From NCBI GenBank assembly GCA_910585715.1, contig CAJUEX010000069.1, positions 1-13,491 on the forward strand: a stretch of 13,491 bases of DNA. The letters are read 5' to 3'. The translations under genes were made by a program, and so were the position numbers. The stretch comes from an uncultured Lachnospiraceae bacterium. Lineage in GTDB: Bacteria > Bacillota > Clostridia > Lachnospirales > Lachnospiraceae. Positions 6,739-13,491 of this stretch are shown here, one piece after another. Under the pieces are notes generated by a model that searched no databases, had not been told where the DNA came from, and saw only the letters and a list, made by a program, of their open reading frames with translations. Position 1 is the stretch's first letter. Each line of letters begins with the position of its first letter.

Positions 6739-9264
6739 TTATTTTATATAAGTGATGAAACGGTTTCCGTTTCGTTCAAACCATTCTTTTGAATCGTTCA
6801 TACCCTTTTTATAGATGGTTCCTGTTACCGGGTCCATGATTACAGTATTCAATTCATTAAAGCCTACTATCAGAACTGCATTTCCGTCATTTAAAAGAGC
6901 AAGTACCGGAATATCCTGATTTACGTAATAGAGGACGGAATCCATGCTGCAGCCGGATAAGTCCAGTATATGCGCTTCCGGAAGATTATCTCCTAAAATA
7001 GAAAGTATCGTTTCTCCCTGACTCAATAAATATTCTGTATTTTTCATAATGCCTTCAAATTTCAGCATAGTATCCAGACAGACGGCAAGACTTGCCTTTT
7101 CTTCTGTTACCGAAGCGCTTTCTATCTTCATTATTTGATTTTTAACGCTGCGGTTTCCTTTTCGCCAGACGTACTCGCCCTTATCATTTACGACTACTCC
7201 GGAAATCTGGTCTGCAAGACCGATTGCTTTTGAAAGCTCATCAAAAATCGCCTCAATGTCTGTATTTCCATATACATAATAGCCTTCTACAGGGTTTTCA
7301 TTAGCAATCGCTAACTCCCTGCCTCCTTCATAAATAACCTCTTTTGGGGTAAGGAATTTCATGGATTTGGGTTCAATAGTACCTTTTAATGCAATCTGCA
7401 CGATTTTCTCATATTCGGCAGTCGCCACAATTTCCACTATATTTTCTCCTGCTTCTTCTATTTCCGCATTCATAATCTGGTCATCGTCAATATCCTGAAA
7501 TCCGGTTCTGCCTTCGCTTTTCCCCACTCTTTTCAAATTAATCTGATTATCGGAAATTTCTGCATCCACAATATAAATACCGGCTTTCTGGTAAGTATCG
7601 GCAATGGTTTCCGTGCCATTTAAAATATTTACCATATACATAGGAAACAAAATGCTTCCGGAGCTGTCCTTTACCACATCTGACTTATAGGCAATTCCAT
7701 AAATCAGGTCTTCTCCCATGAAGCCAAGGGGTTTTATATAGCACCTGCTTCCACCTCCCACTGTAGTCTGCCTGCCTGTATGGAAATCCATTAGAACCAG
7801 CTCTTCTGTTCCAAGAGAATCCCCTTTGGCTTCCCATGCCGCCATTCTGCCGGAAGCAGATACCTGATAGCTGCCCACAGACAAATTCTCTTCCACCACG
7901 TCATAGTTTTTTTCCAACAGATTCACATCATATAAAGTGCCGCCCATAATGAAATAGAAATGGTTTGTCTGATTGATATAGGCAAGATTTTTTAAATCCT
8001 GCCTTAACAGGGCATAGGACCTTGTGTAAGGAATAAAGATTTCCTCCTCAATGGTATTCATCATACTATTAAAATAATATATCTGTATTCCAACCTTGCC
8101 TTCATGGCTTCCCCGGTTCATATAGCCCGATACCATAAAGTAAATATTCCCGGTTTCATCCATTGTGAGAATACGGATATCATGGGCATCATAAAGAGTT
8201 CTTACATCCCAGTTGTCTTTGTCATAAAAACTGAAAAGAAGAGCCAGTTTATTTTCGGTTATATTATAACTGTATAGCATTCCTTCCTGAATAAATGCCA
8301 GTATATTTCCTCCTTCACTTTCTATCAGCTTTATATCGCCGTCAGTGATGCCAAGGCTGATTTTGTTGGAAGAAAAGAGCTTGTTGTCCTTATCAAAAAT
8401 CTGTTCCATGGTGCGTTCAAAATCCAAAAGGTAAATCCTTTCCGTACCATACCTTAACCGATAATATTCTTTTACCTGAAAAAATGTTTTGCTTTTTCCG
8501 CTTCCGATGGACACCTGATAGGAAAGCTGTATTCTGGCCGTCTGTGCCTCCATTTCCTTAATTGAAATCTGAGGGCTTCCTTCTCTTTCCACATTCAAAT
8601 CCCCCCAGGTAATCTGGGCAAAGCTGCTATGGATATTTACCCTGCTGTAAGTAGTATTGTCCCCTTCTTCATTGGACTCCAGATATTTGGTAATTTCCCT
8701 GGCCGCTTCTTTATTAAAAGTCCTCTCATGAAAATCCTTGGCAAAAGCAATTTTCTCCGCCTGATGGTAATCCGGCGCCTGAATAACCCTTGTATAATAT
8801 CTCAATGTTTTTCCGTTTTCCATGCCCAGCAGTATCACCAGTTTATATTCCGTATGGTCATCAATCAAATCCTTCAACTGCAGGGACGCCATGATTTTTC
8901 CGTCTTCTTCTGTATAATTATAAATATCCGTGCTCTCTACGAGACGTTCCCCGTCCAGGGAACGGACTTCAAAGGACAGCCCCTGTATATCCGAGCCAAA
9001 CTTATCCACAATCAGGGAAAGTCTTCTTTCCTCGCCGAGACAGATAATCGTATCTCTTAAATAATTGACTTCCATTTCATCACTGTAACCATGAAGCAGG
9101 TTCACCTCCGTCCCCTCTGCGTCAAAAGTAACAACCGGAAAGGTGGCTTTTTCCATTTCGGCAGTCATATCACTGTTTCCCTGATTCATAATTGCACCGA
9201 TTACAATTATGGAAATAAAAAATACCGCCGCACACACAATTATTTTTATAAACTCTTTTCTCAT
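6739..9264 (-). CDS. Membrane-anchored extracytoplasmic protein with a degenerate C39-like C-terminal domain
   Basis: The protein has 841 residues and no confident family name. Residues 1-6 are basic (MRKEFI) and 7-26 form a hydrophobic helix without a clear cleavage site, so it is probably a signal anchor with the rest outside the cell. Residues about 75-165 are strand-rich, like an Ig or Fn3-type domain. Residues about 300-600 have repeated strand pairs such as ILAFIQEGMLYSYNI and NIYFMVSGYM, suggesting a beta-propeller. The C-terminus (about 705-840) matches the layout of C39-type papain-like domains: ASLAVCLDTMLKFEG (724-738), then IPVLALLNDGNAVLIVGFN (785-803), then MDPVTG (810-815). The nucleophile Cys is not at the expected place and the expected His after DG is Asn795, so it is probably inactive. 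The start lies five bases past the methyltransferase stop, with GAAGGA eleven bases upstream. Confidence 0.8.
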   Translation of the reverse strand: MRKEFIKIIVCAAVFFISIIVIGAIMNQGNSDMTAEMEKATFPVVTFDAEGTEVNLLHGYSDEMEVNYLRDTIICLGEERRLSLIVDKFGSDIQGLSFEVRSLDGERLVESTDIYNYTEEDGKIMASLQLKDLIDDHTEYKLVILLGMENGKTLRYYTRVIQAPDYHQAEKIAFAKDFHERTFNKEAAREITKYLESNEEGDNTTYSRVNIHSSFAQITWGDLNVEREGSPQISIKEMEAQTARIQLSYQVSIGSGKSKTFFQVKEYYRLRYGTERIYLLDFERTMEQIFDKDNKLFSSNKISLGITDGDIKLIESEGGNILAFIQEGMLYSYNITENKLALLFSFYDKDNWDVRTLYDAHDIRILTMDETGNIYFMVSGYMNRGSHEGKVGIQIYYFNSMMNTIEEEIFIPYTRSYALLRQDLKNLAYINQTNHFYFIMGGTLYDVNLLEKNYDVVEENLSVGSYQVSASGRMAAWEAKGDSLGTEELVLMDFHTGRQTTVGGGSRCYIKPLGFMGEDLIYGIAYKSDVVKDSSGSILFPMYMVNILNGTETIADTYQKAGIYIVDAEISDNQINLKRVGKSEGRTGFQDIDDDQIMNAEIEEAGENIVEIVATAEYEKIVQIALKGTIEPKSMKFLTPKEVIYEGGRELAIANENPVEGYYVYGNTDIEAIFDELSKAIGLADQISGVVVNDKGEYVWRKGNRSVKNQIMKIESASVTEEKASLAVCLDTMLKFEGIMKNTEYLLSQGETILSILGDNLPEAHILDLSGCSMDSVLYYVNQDIPVLALLNDGNAVLIVGFNELNTVIMDPVTGTIYKKGMNDSKEWFERNGNRFITYIK

Positions 9265-9269
9265 CTATG

Positions 9270-10430
9270 TTAAAATCCTTCTTTATCTTTTAATAGCTTT
9301 TCCAAAGTAAGCTCTCCCTGAAGCTCCCTTATAAGCTCTTTCAATTCTTCTTTCTTCCGTTTCTGAAATCCGTTTTTCCGAATTGCCCTGATTAAAATAT
9401 TTTTAGGCGTATGCTCCATATCAATAAATTCCAGAATCTGAGTCTCATAACCTGCCTGTTCCAACATGTTCGCCCTGATTCCATCTGTGAAAAGAGCCGA
9501 CAGGCGCTCCTTTAAAAGCCCATACTTTAATACAGGCTGCAAAAGTCTGCTGTTTATCTGCTTGTTCAATTCATGCTGGCAGCATGGAACGGATAAAATC
9601 ACCTTTGCATTCCATGTGATTGCCTTATACAGGGCATAATCCGTTGCGGTATCACAGGCATGAAGGGTAACTACCATGTCTACCTGCTCCTTTTCGTCAT
9701 ATTCCCGTATATCTCCCTTTAAAAAAGTCAGGTTATGATAACCGTATTTTTCTTTTAATTGATTGCAGGAAGCTATCACATCTTCCTTTAAATCCAGTCC
9801 CACCACATCAATGTCGTAATGGTTCAGTATTTTTAAATAGTAATATAAGGCAAAGGTCAGATAGGATTTTCCGCAGCCGAAATCCAGAATAGAAACCGTC
9901 CTGTCCTTTGGCAGCGCCGGCAGCACATCCCGGACAAATTCCAGAAAACGGTTAATCTGCCTGAATTTATCATATCTGGCATGAATAATTTTTCCGTCTT
10001 TCGCCTGAACGCCCAAATCAATCAGGAAAGGAACGGGAATCCCTTCCGGCAGAATATAATCCTTCCGGCGGTTATGCTCCGGTATCCTTTTATTGTCATC
10101 AGGAGCATTCTTTTTCTTTATCTTCAAAGAAACCGTTCCCCTTTTTCCAATCAGCACCGTTCCCCTGCAGTTAGCACTATCTAACTCAAGCTGTTTGAAA
10201 TCCCTGTTCAGCGCCTCCAGTATTGCCTGAACTGCCGCCTCTTTCCCTACATTTTCATGAAGTACCTTTGTGCCGATATATCGTTCTATCTGAAACCCTT
10301 CTTCTCCCTTTATAATCACCGGATGAAGCTTCATTTTACTGATATTCTCCTTGTTCCGGGAGTTGCTCAGAACAACCTGTATTAAGCTTTCATTTATCTG
10401 CTCTTCCAAAAAAGAAATTACTTTTTCCAT
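9270..10430 (-). CDS. SAM-dependent methyltransferase, METTL25/Methyltransf_32-like
   Basis: A class I SAM-dependent methyltransferase of 386 residues. Numbered from the chosen Met: an N-terminal domain of about 120 residues of unknown role, a conserved stretch YDKFRQINRFLEF (153-165), SAM motif I ILDFGCGKSYLT (181-192), the acidic motif-II region VVGLDL (209-214), VVTLHACDTATD (253-264) and the diagnostic VPCCQHEL (281-288). The last two are typical of the METTL25/GSTCD-like group. The substrate is unknown; RNA or protein are both possible. The ATG at 10430 has AAGGAG six bases upstream; the longer frame from a TTG at 10463 lies in the terminator hairpin and is rejected. The next gene starts five bases after its stop, so the two are probably translationally coupled. 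Confidence 0.88.
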   Translation of the reverse strand: MEKVISFLEEQINESLIQVVLSNSRNKENISKMKLHPVIIKGEEGFQIERYIGTKVLHENVGKEAAVQAILEALNRDFKQLELDSANCRGTVLIGKRGTVSLKIKKKNAPDDNKRIPEHNRRKDYILPEGIPVPFLIDLGVQAKDGKIIHARYDKFRQINRFLEFVRDVLPALPKDRTVSILDFGCGKSYLTFALYYYLKILNHYDIDVVGLDLKEDVIASCNQLKEKYGYHNLTFLKGDIREYDEKEQVDMVVTLHACDTATDYALYKAITWNAKVILSVPCCQHELNKQINSRLLQPVLKYGLLKERLSALFTDGIRANMLEQAGYETQILEFIDMEHTPKNILIRAIRKNGFQKRKKEELKELIRELQGELTLEKLLKDKEGF

Positions 10431-10463
10431 ATCCGGCTCCTTACAGGGAATCTTTCCACACAA

Positions 10464-10496
10464 AAAATATAGCCATGTATGCCATGACTATATTTT
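10464..10496 (-). terminator. Rho-independent terminator of the 130-residue protein gene
   Basis: Segment 10464-10477 pairs with 10483-10496 around a five-base loop. On the minus strand the 14-pair stem is complete, with one G-U wobble at 10473/10487. On the plus strand the same position is a C-A mismatch, so the structure favours minus-strand RNA. The minus-strand stem ends in a run of six U. It lies 44 bases after the stop codon at 10541. Confidence 0.7.
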
Positions 10497-10520
10497 AATT
10501 CCTTTAGGGGAAAACCACAA
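10492..10520 (-). promoter_or_regulatory. Weak candidate promoter for the methyltransferase operon
   Basis: On the minus strand TTGTGG (10520-10515) and TAAAAT (10497-10492) are 17 bases apart. Transcription would start near 10485, inside the terminator hairpin. Such transcripts would lack its 5' arm and escape it, while transcripts from the upstream gene would terminate. The -35 match is poor. Confidence 0.3.
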
Positions 10521-10540
10521 CTAAAATTTTCCTTAACGGC

Positions 10541-10933
10541 TTAAAACTTTAAGTATCCGCCTTTATTCTGATGTCTTCTTTTCAGTACTTCAAAGAATAG
10601 GATAACCAGAATCAGTTCATCTATGCCATCCCATGCCAGCAATTTGGCTAACTGCTCATCTTCCTTTTCTTTAGCCGGATTTTTCCGGAGGCTTTCCAAT
10701 ATATCTTTTCCCATCTTATAAAGCATGAAACGGTCCGGATACTGGTCATAAATCATGCTTCCCTCATAATCCAGAATAGAAAGAGCCTTGTTCACTTCTG
10801 CTAACAGTCTTTTGGAACCAATCGGATACATTTGCTGTAAATATTCTAAATCCTTTACCATATCCCGGTCATCTTCAAATGCAATGGGTAAAGGATAGGA
10901 CATATAAAAAGGTAAAATCTTTTGATCTTTCAT
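10541..10933 (-). CDS. Conserved-looking hypothetical protein, 130 residues
   Basis: I do not recognise a named family. The 130-residue protein is acidic and predicted mostly helical, without a signal peptide or clear membrane helix. The C-terminal stretch LAWDGIDELILVILFFEVLKRR (about 98-119) is strongly hydrophobic at its centre and could be a buried or amphipathic helix. The N-terminal part contains SYPLPIAFEDD and LEYLQQMYPIGSKRL, then DYEGSMIYDQYPDR. Codon use looks like the neighbours, and the ATG at 10933 has AGGA eight bases upstream, so it is probably a real gene. It is followed by a good terminator, making it a likely single-gene or end-of-operon unit, and lies 56 bases from the LRR protein gene. 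Confidence 0.75.
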   Translation of the reverse strand: MKDQKILPFYMSYPLPIAFEDDRDMVKDLEYLQQMYPIGSKRLLAEVNKALSILDYEGSMIYDQYPDRFMLYKMGKDILESLRKNPAKEKEDEQLAKLLAWDGIDELILVILFFEVLKRRHQNKGGYLKF

Positions 10934-10989
10934 AGTATATTTCCTGTTTTATTTTATACTATGCCGTCTAAAATTCAGATGTTACATTC

Positions 10990-12147
10990 CTATTTCCTTA
11001 TCTTAAGCTTTTGGACCTTACTGTATGAACCGTATACTTTTTTATTTTGGTTATTAAGCTTATATGCCCTTACCTTAAAATAGTAGGTCTTTCCTTTTTT
11101 CAATTTTTTGATTGTGTAAGAATTACTTTTTGTCCTGATTTTTCCGGTTGTCTTTTTTGTAAATTTTCTGCTGGTGGAATAAACGATTTCATATCCCTTT
11201 GCACCAGTCACCTTTTTGTAGGAAATTCTTGCTTTTCTTCCTGACTGGTTTTTCAGTGTTTTCAGGCTGGTCTTTCCTACTTTTATTTCTTCATTTACAG
11301 GAGGATTGCCGGGGTTTGTGCAGTTTCCGTTTCCGGATGTATCGCCTGCTCCTGAATTATTTCCGCCGCCGGATGTACCTCCGGTTCCCGAAGTATTTCC
11401 GTCTCCGGTTGTGCCTTCGGTTCCTGAAGTATTTCCGTCTCCGGTTGTGCCTCCGGTTCCTGAAGAGCCATCTTCTTTTCCATCCTCTGTAATAAGGCGA
11501 TACTTGGGATATAATTCATCACTTTCATTACATCTTCCGTTTTTCGTGTGATTCTGCACATACAGCTCACTTAGTCCTCCCGGAATATAGTAAATTGTCA
11601 TCTGTCCGGTATTATAAAAGGTAAAGCCCATCCAGTAGGTATCTTTTCCGTCCAGATACAGTTTCTTTAAGTATTTTGCTGAAGCAAATGCGGTACAGCA
11701 AATATGATCTACAGTGGCCGGAACACGATAGGAAACCGTGTTTTTTGCACAGGGGAAATTGTATAGCACGCTTTTATCCTTTGTATACAATACTCCGTCC
11801 TGAGAACAGAATTCCGGGTTAGCCTCATCTACTTTAATGGCTGCGAGGCTATAGCAATAGGAAAACGCATAATCCCATTCTCCAATGGAAGTTACCGTTG
11901 CCGGTATGGAAATAGTATAGATTCCGGACTTTGCATAAAATACTCTTGCGCCTATTTCCGTAACCGTATGCCCGTCTATTTCCGAAGGTATTGTTACATT
12001 GCCCGTTGCTGTGCTTGCTGTTATTTTTGCCGTGTTGTCTTCCTTCAGTTCGTAGGTAAACTGAGAGTCCTGGGCATGGGCTGTCTGGGGAATGATGCAT
12101 ATTAGTGTGAAGAGCAGGGGGATTAAGAGAAATAATTTCGTTTTCAT
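10990..12147 (-). CDS. Secreted BspA-type leucine-rich-repeat protein with Fn3-like C-terminal domain
   Basis: A 385-residue secreted or surface protein. The signal peptide is residues 1-25: basic KTK, a hydrophobic core, and AHA before Q26. Residues about 30-200 carry BspA/LRR_5-type units, seen as VTIPSEIDGHTVTEIGARVF (51-70), TISIPATVTSIGEWDYAF (78-95) and VSYRVPATVDHICCTAFAS (138-156). A Gly/Thr/Ser linker (228-275) is four 12-residue repeats. The C-terminus (about 288-383) is the Fn3-like module common on clostridial surface proteins, with VTGAKGYEIVYS (313-324), a basic K/T-rich segment and GKTYYFKVRAY (352-362). No LPxTG motif or transmembrane tail is seen; attachment might rely on the very basic end. 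The start has AAGGAGGT upstream. Such proteins are often linked to adhesion, but the ligand here is unknown. Confidence 0.9.
   Translation of the reverse strand: MKTKLFLLIPLLFTLICIIPQTAHAQDSQFTYELKEDNTAKITASTATGNVTIPSEIDGHTVTEIGARVFYAKSGIYTISIPATVTSIGEWDYAFSYCYSLAAIKVDEANPEFCSQDGVLYTKDKSVLYNFPCAKNTVSYRVPATVDHICCTAFASAKYLKKLYLDGKDTYWMGFTFYNTGQMTIYYIPGGLSELYVQNHTKNGRCNESDELYPKYRLITEDGKEDGSSGTGGTTGDGNTSGTEGTTGDGNTSGTGGTSGGGNNSGAGDTSGNGNCTNPGNPPVNEEIKVGKTSLKTLKNQSGRKARISYKKVTGAKGYEIVYSTSRKFTKKTTGKIRTKSNSYTIKKLKKGKTYYFKVRAYKLNNQNKKVYGSYSKVQKLKIRK
11323..11466 (-). repeat. Four 36-base repeats encoding a 12-residue linker unit
   Basis: Four in-frame 36-base units encode SSGTGGTTGDGN, TSGTEGTTGDGN, TSGTGGTSGGGN and NSGAGDTSGNGN. 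The two units nearest the N-terminal side are almost identical at the DNA level, which indicates recent duplication. Copy-number change by slippage would alter linker length without a frameshift. Confidence 0.9.
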
Positions 12148-12210
12148 AAAATGACCTCCTTTTTTGTCTTTTATTTTTTCTTTTCAGTTATCTTATGCTT
12201 GTTATACTGA

Positions 12211-12984
12211 TTATGGAATTTTCTTTTTCAGGCTGGTTGCAACTTCAAAGCTTTCCGGGGTTCCATCATATTTTTTCTTCTGCATTGCCATGGACAACTG
12301 AGCTGTCATAAAACCTTTTCCTCCATATTCCAAAGGTGATTCCAAGGTTTCAGCAATCTGTATGCTTTCCCCCAGCAAATCCTGATAATCGCGAATCAGG
12401 CTGTCAAATAACTTGTCAAATATTTTAATTCGATTGTCCAAATGCAAGTATAGGCTTTCCATATACGCAGCGTTTACTAATTTCGGGGTGCTGATTACAA
12501 TTGGATTTGCTCTAAAGCTGATATATTCTTTCAGTTCTTCAGATATCCCATGATAAGCTACCTCTTTTATTGCCACAAAATCTGATTGCGCAAAATGAAA
12601 AGTCCAGTTTCTCACATCCCTTAATTCTTTTAAGTGTTTTTCAAGCTCTTCATCCAACGGTTTTATAAGTTTCCCGTATTCTGACCTGCTTAAATATTTC
12701 CTAAGCATTACATATGAAAAACCTGTGCTTGTCTCATCTACAAAACAAGTCAGCAGATTATGTGAGACATTTTTTTGCTTATCCTCCCATTCCTCATACT
12801 CATCCATATCTATATAAGAAGTATTGCTTTCAATTATTCTTTCCAATACCTTTCCTAATTCGTCCCTGTATCTTTTATATCTTTTTAGATTCGTATATGT
12901 CCTGACTATCAGTATGTTTGCCGCATATAAATAATCTTCCTTACAGTTAAAATTCAGGTTTTTATAATTTTTTCCTTTTGCCAT
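12211..12984 (-). CDS. HEPN-like protein with R-N-x3-H motif, function unknown
   Basis: The chosen ATG at 12984 gives 257 residues and follows GAGG (plus-strand 12990-12993) with a five-base gap. A longer frame from a TTG at 13092 adds a low-complexity Asn/Thr-rich segment that is probably leader, and the TTG lies in a likely -35 element; an ATG at 12999 is the nearer alternative. The protein is almost all helical and soluble, with no signal peptide. LRDVRNWTFHF (121-131) contains R125-N126-x3-H130, which fits the R-x4-6-H motif of HEPN domains with a polar residue after Arg. It sits within a long helical bundle (about 20-140). Many HEPN proteins are metal-independent RNases of toxin or defence systems, but no nucleotidyltransferase or antitoxin partner is adjacent. 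Assignment rests on the motif and predicted helicity only. Confidence 0.7.
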   Translation of the reverse strand: MAKGKNYKNLNFNCKEDYLYAANILIVRTYTNLKRYKRYRDELGKVLERIIESNTSYIDMDEYEEWEDKQKNVSHNLLTCFVDETSTGFSYVMLRKYLSRSEYGKLIKPLDEELEKHLKELRDVRNWTFHFAQSDFVAIKEVAYHGISEELKEYISFRANPIVISTPKLVNAAYMESLYLHLDNRIKIFDKLFDSLIRDYQDLLGESIQIAETLESPLEYGGKGFMTAQLSMAMQKKKYDGTPESFEVATSLKKKIP

Positions 12985-13063
12985 GGATTCCTCTTTCATT
13001 TTTTCATGGTTAAGAGCTATTCTCTTTGATGTTTTAGTTGTGTTTATATTTGTGTTTATGGGT

Positions 13064-13092
13064 ATCGTATCATATGTGGTGTTATTATTCAA
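13064..13092 (-). promoter_or_regulatory. Candidate promoter for the HEPN-like gene
   Basis: On the minus strand TTGAAT (13092-13087) and TACGAT (13069-13064) are separated by 17 bases, with a TG just before the -10 (extended -10). A start near 13057 would leave a leader of about 73 bases. The -10 match is only four of six. Confidence 0.35.
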
Positions 13093-13132
13093 CTTTGTTT
13101 TGGATTATTGCGCTTTATCGCGTATATTACAG

Positions 13133-13354
13133 CTAAATACTGTTAATAGGAGTTTTTATGAAGCACAGGATTTCTCTGACAGGGATGGTTTCTGTCGTCA
13201 GCTGGTTCAGGCTGTTGTATTCATGCTGGTAAATGCATCCGTCCTGTAACTTCTTTATGATGTTACCTACTGCGTCATCACGTCCCCGAATGCTCATGTA
13301 CGGTACGGTAAAAAAGCAAGCAGCCGAAAACAAGAGATAGACCGCCAGCACCAC
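13133..13354 (-). other. Unrecognised coding-like remnant near the right edge
   Basis: A 73-codon minus-strand frame (ATG 13354, or ATG 13297 for the last 54 codons). The part from 13297 to 13133 reads like real protein, with mixed charge and no low complexity: MSIRGRDDAV, then KKLQDGCIYQHEYNS, then TIPVREILCFIKTPINS. No SD precedes either ATG. Upstream, a hydrophobic frame at 13278-13466 overlaps in another phase, so the whole could be the tail of a frameshifted membrane or mobile-element gene. I do not recognise the family. The rest of 13355-13491 is AT-rich, with the palindrome ACAAAATTTTGT at 13432-13443 and no supported gene. Confidence 0.25.
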
Positions 13355-13491
13355 ACCATTCCGAAATCAAAGAAGTCAAAGACCATAAGACAAGCATATC
13401 AATGACAAACAAAATACTATTCCTATGAGACAAAATTTTGTTTATAATTATCAGAAAATAAAACACTAAGTTTTTTTATTTTTAGTATTGA

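Noticed and set aside
9002..9010. Perfect DnaA box TTATCCACA inside the 841-residue protein gene
   Set aside because: It is a single site in coding sequence without neighbours. One such chance hit in 13 kb is not remarkable and there is no cluster.
11199..11551. Repetitive plus- and minus-strand open frames rich in Pro/Leu/Glu across the LRR linker
   Set aside because: They are alternative-frame readings of the 36-base repeats; the secreted LRR protein frame has the signal peptide, SD and domains.

Overview
The window looks like a chromosomal segment of a low-to-mid GC Firmicute, most likely a gut-type clostridium of the Lachnospiraceae. The evidence is AT-rich spacers, strong AGGAGG-type ribosome binding sites, a two-DnaD-domain replication protein beside a DnaC/DnaI-like ATPase, a long divergent PRPP synthetase, and a secreted BspA-type leucine-rich-repeat protein with a clostridial Fn3-like C-terminus. 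No rRNA, tRNA, CRISPR array or complete insertion sequence was seen.

Left half, plus strand: murC (316-1716) is followed by a 313-base spacer. That spacer holds five DnaA-box-like 9-mers (two head-to-tail pairs and one perfect inverted box) and a good extended -10 promoter. The promoter drives a tight three-gene operon: a DnaD-domain primosome protein (2030-3052), a DnaC/DnaI-like helicase-loader ATPase (3065-4036) and a Prs-family enzyme (4048-5232). Gaps inside the operon are 11-12 bases. The layout suggests that DnaA could control the helicase-loading genes.

Centre: the operon ends at an unusual palindrome (5259-5419). It has 45-base arms with 44 of 45 positions paired around a 71-base loop that itself pairs, and it is abutted on each side by a short tandem duplication. 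It lies between convergent transcription units and may act as a two-way terminator, but it is far larger than a normal terminator and looks like a small mobile or palindromic element.

Right half, minus strand, in transcription order: a HEPN-like protein with an R-N-x3-H motif (12984-12211); a secreted LRR/Fn3 surface protein with a 12-residue repeat linker (12147-10990); a conserved-looking 130-residue protein of unknown function (10933-10541) ending at a hairpin terminator; a METTL25-like SAM methyltransferase (10430-9270); a membrane-anchored 841-residue extracytoplasmic protein that seems to end in a catalytically dead C39-like domain (9264-6739); and an M29 aminopeptidase (6693-5578). The last three are closely spaced and probably cotranscribed. 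Three starts were moved inward from the longest open frames because an SD sequence precedes the internal ATG.

The two edges hold little: a 25-base-period repeat cut by the left edge, and an unrecognised coding-like remnant near the right edge.
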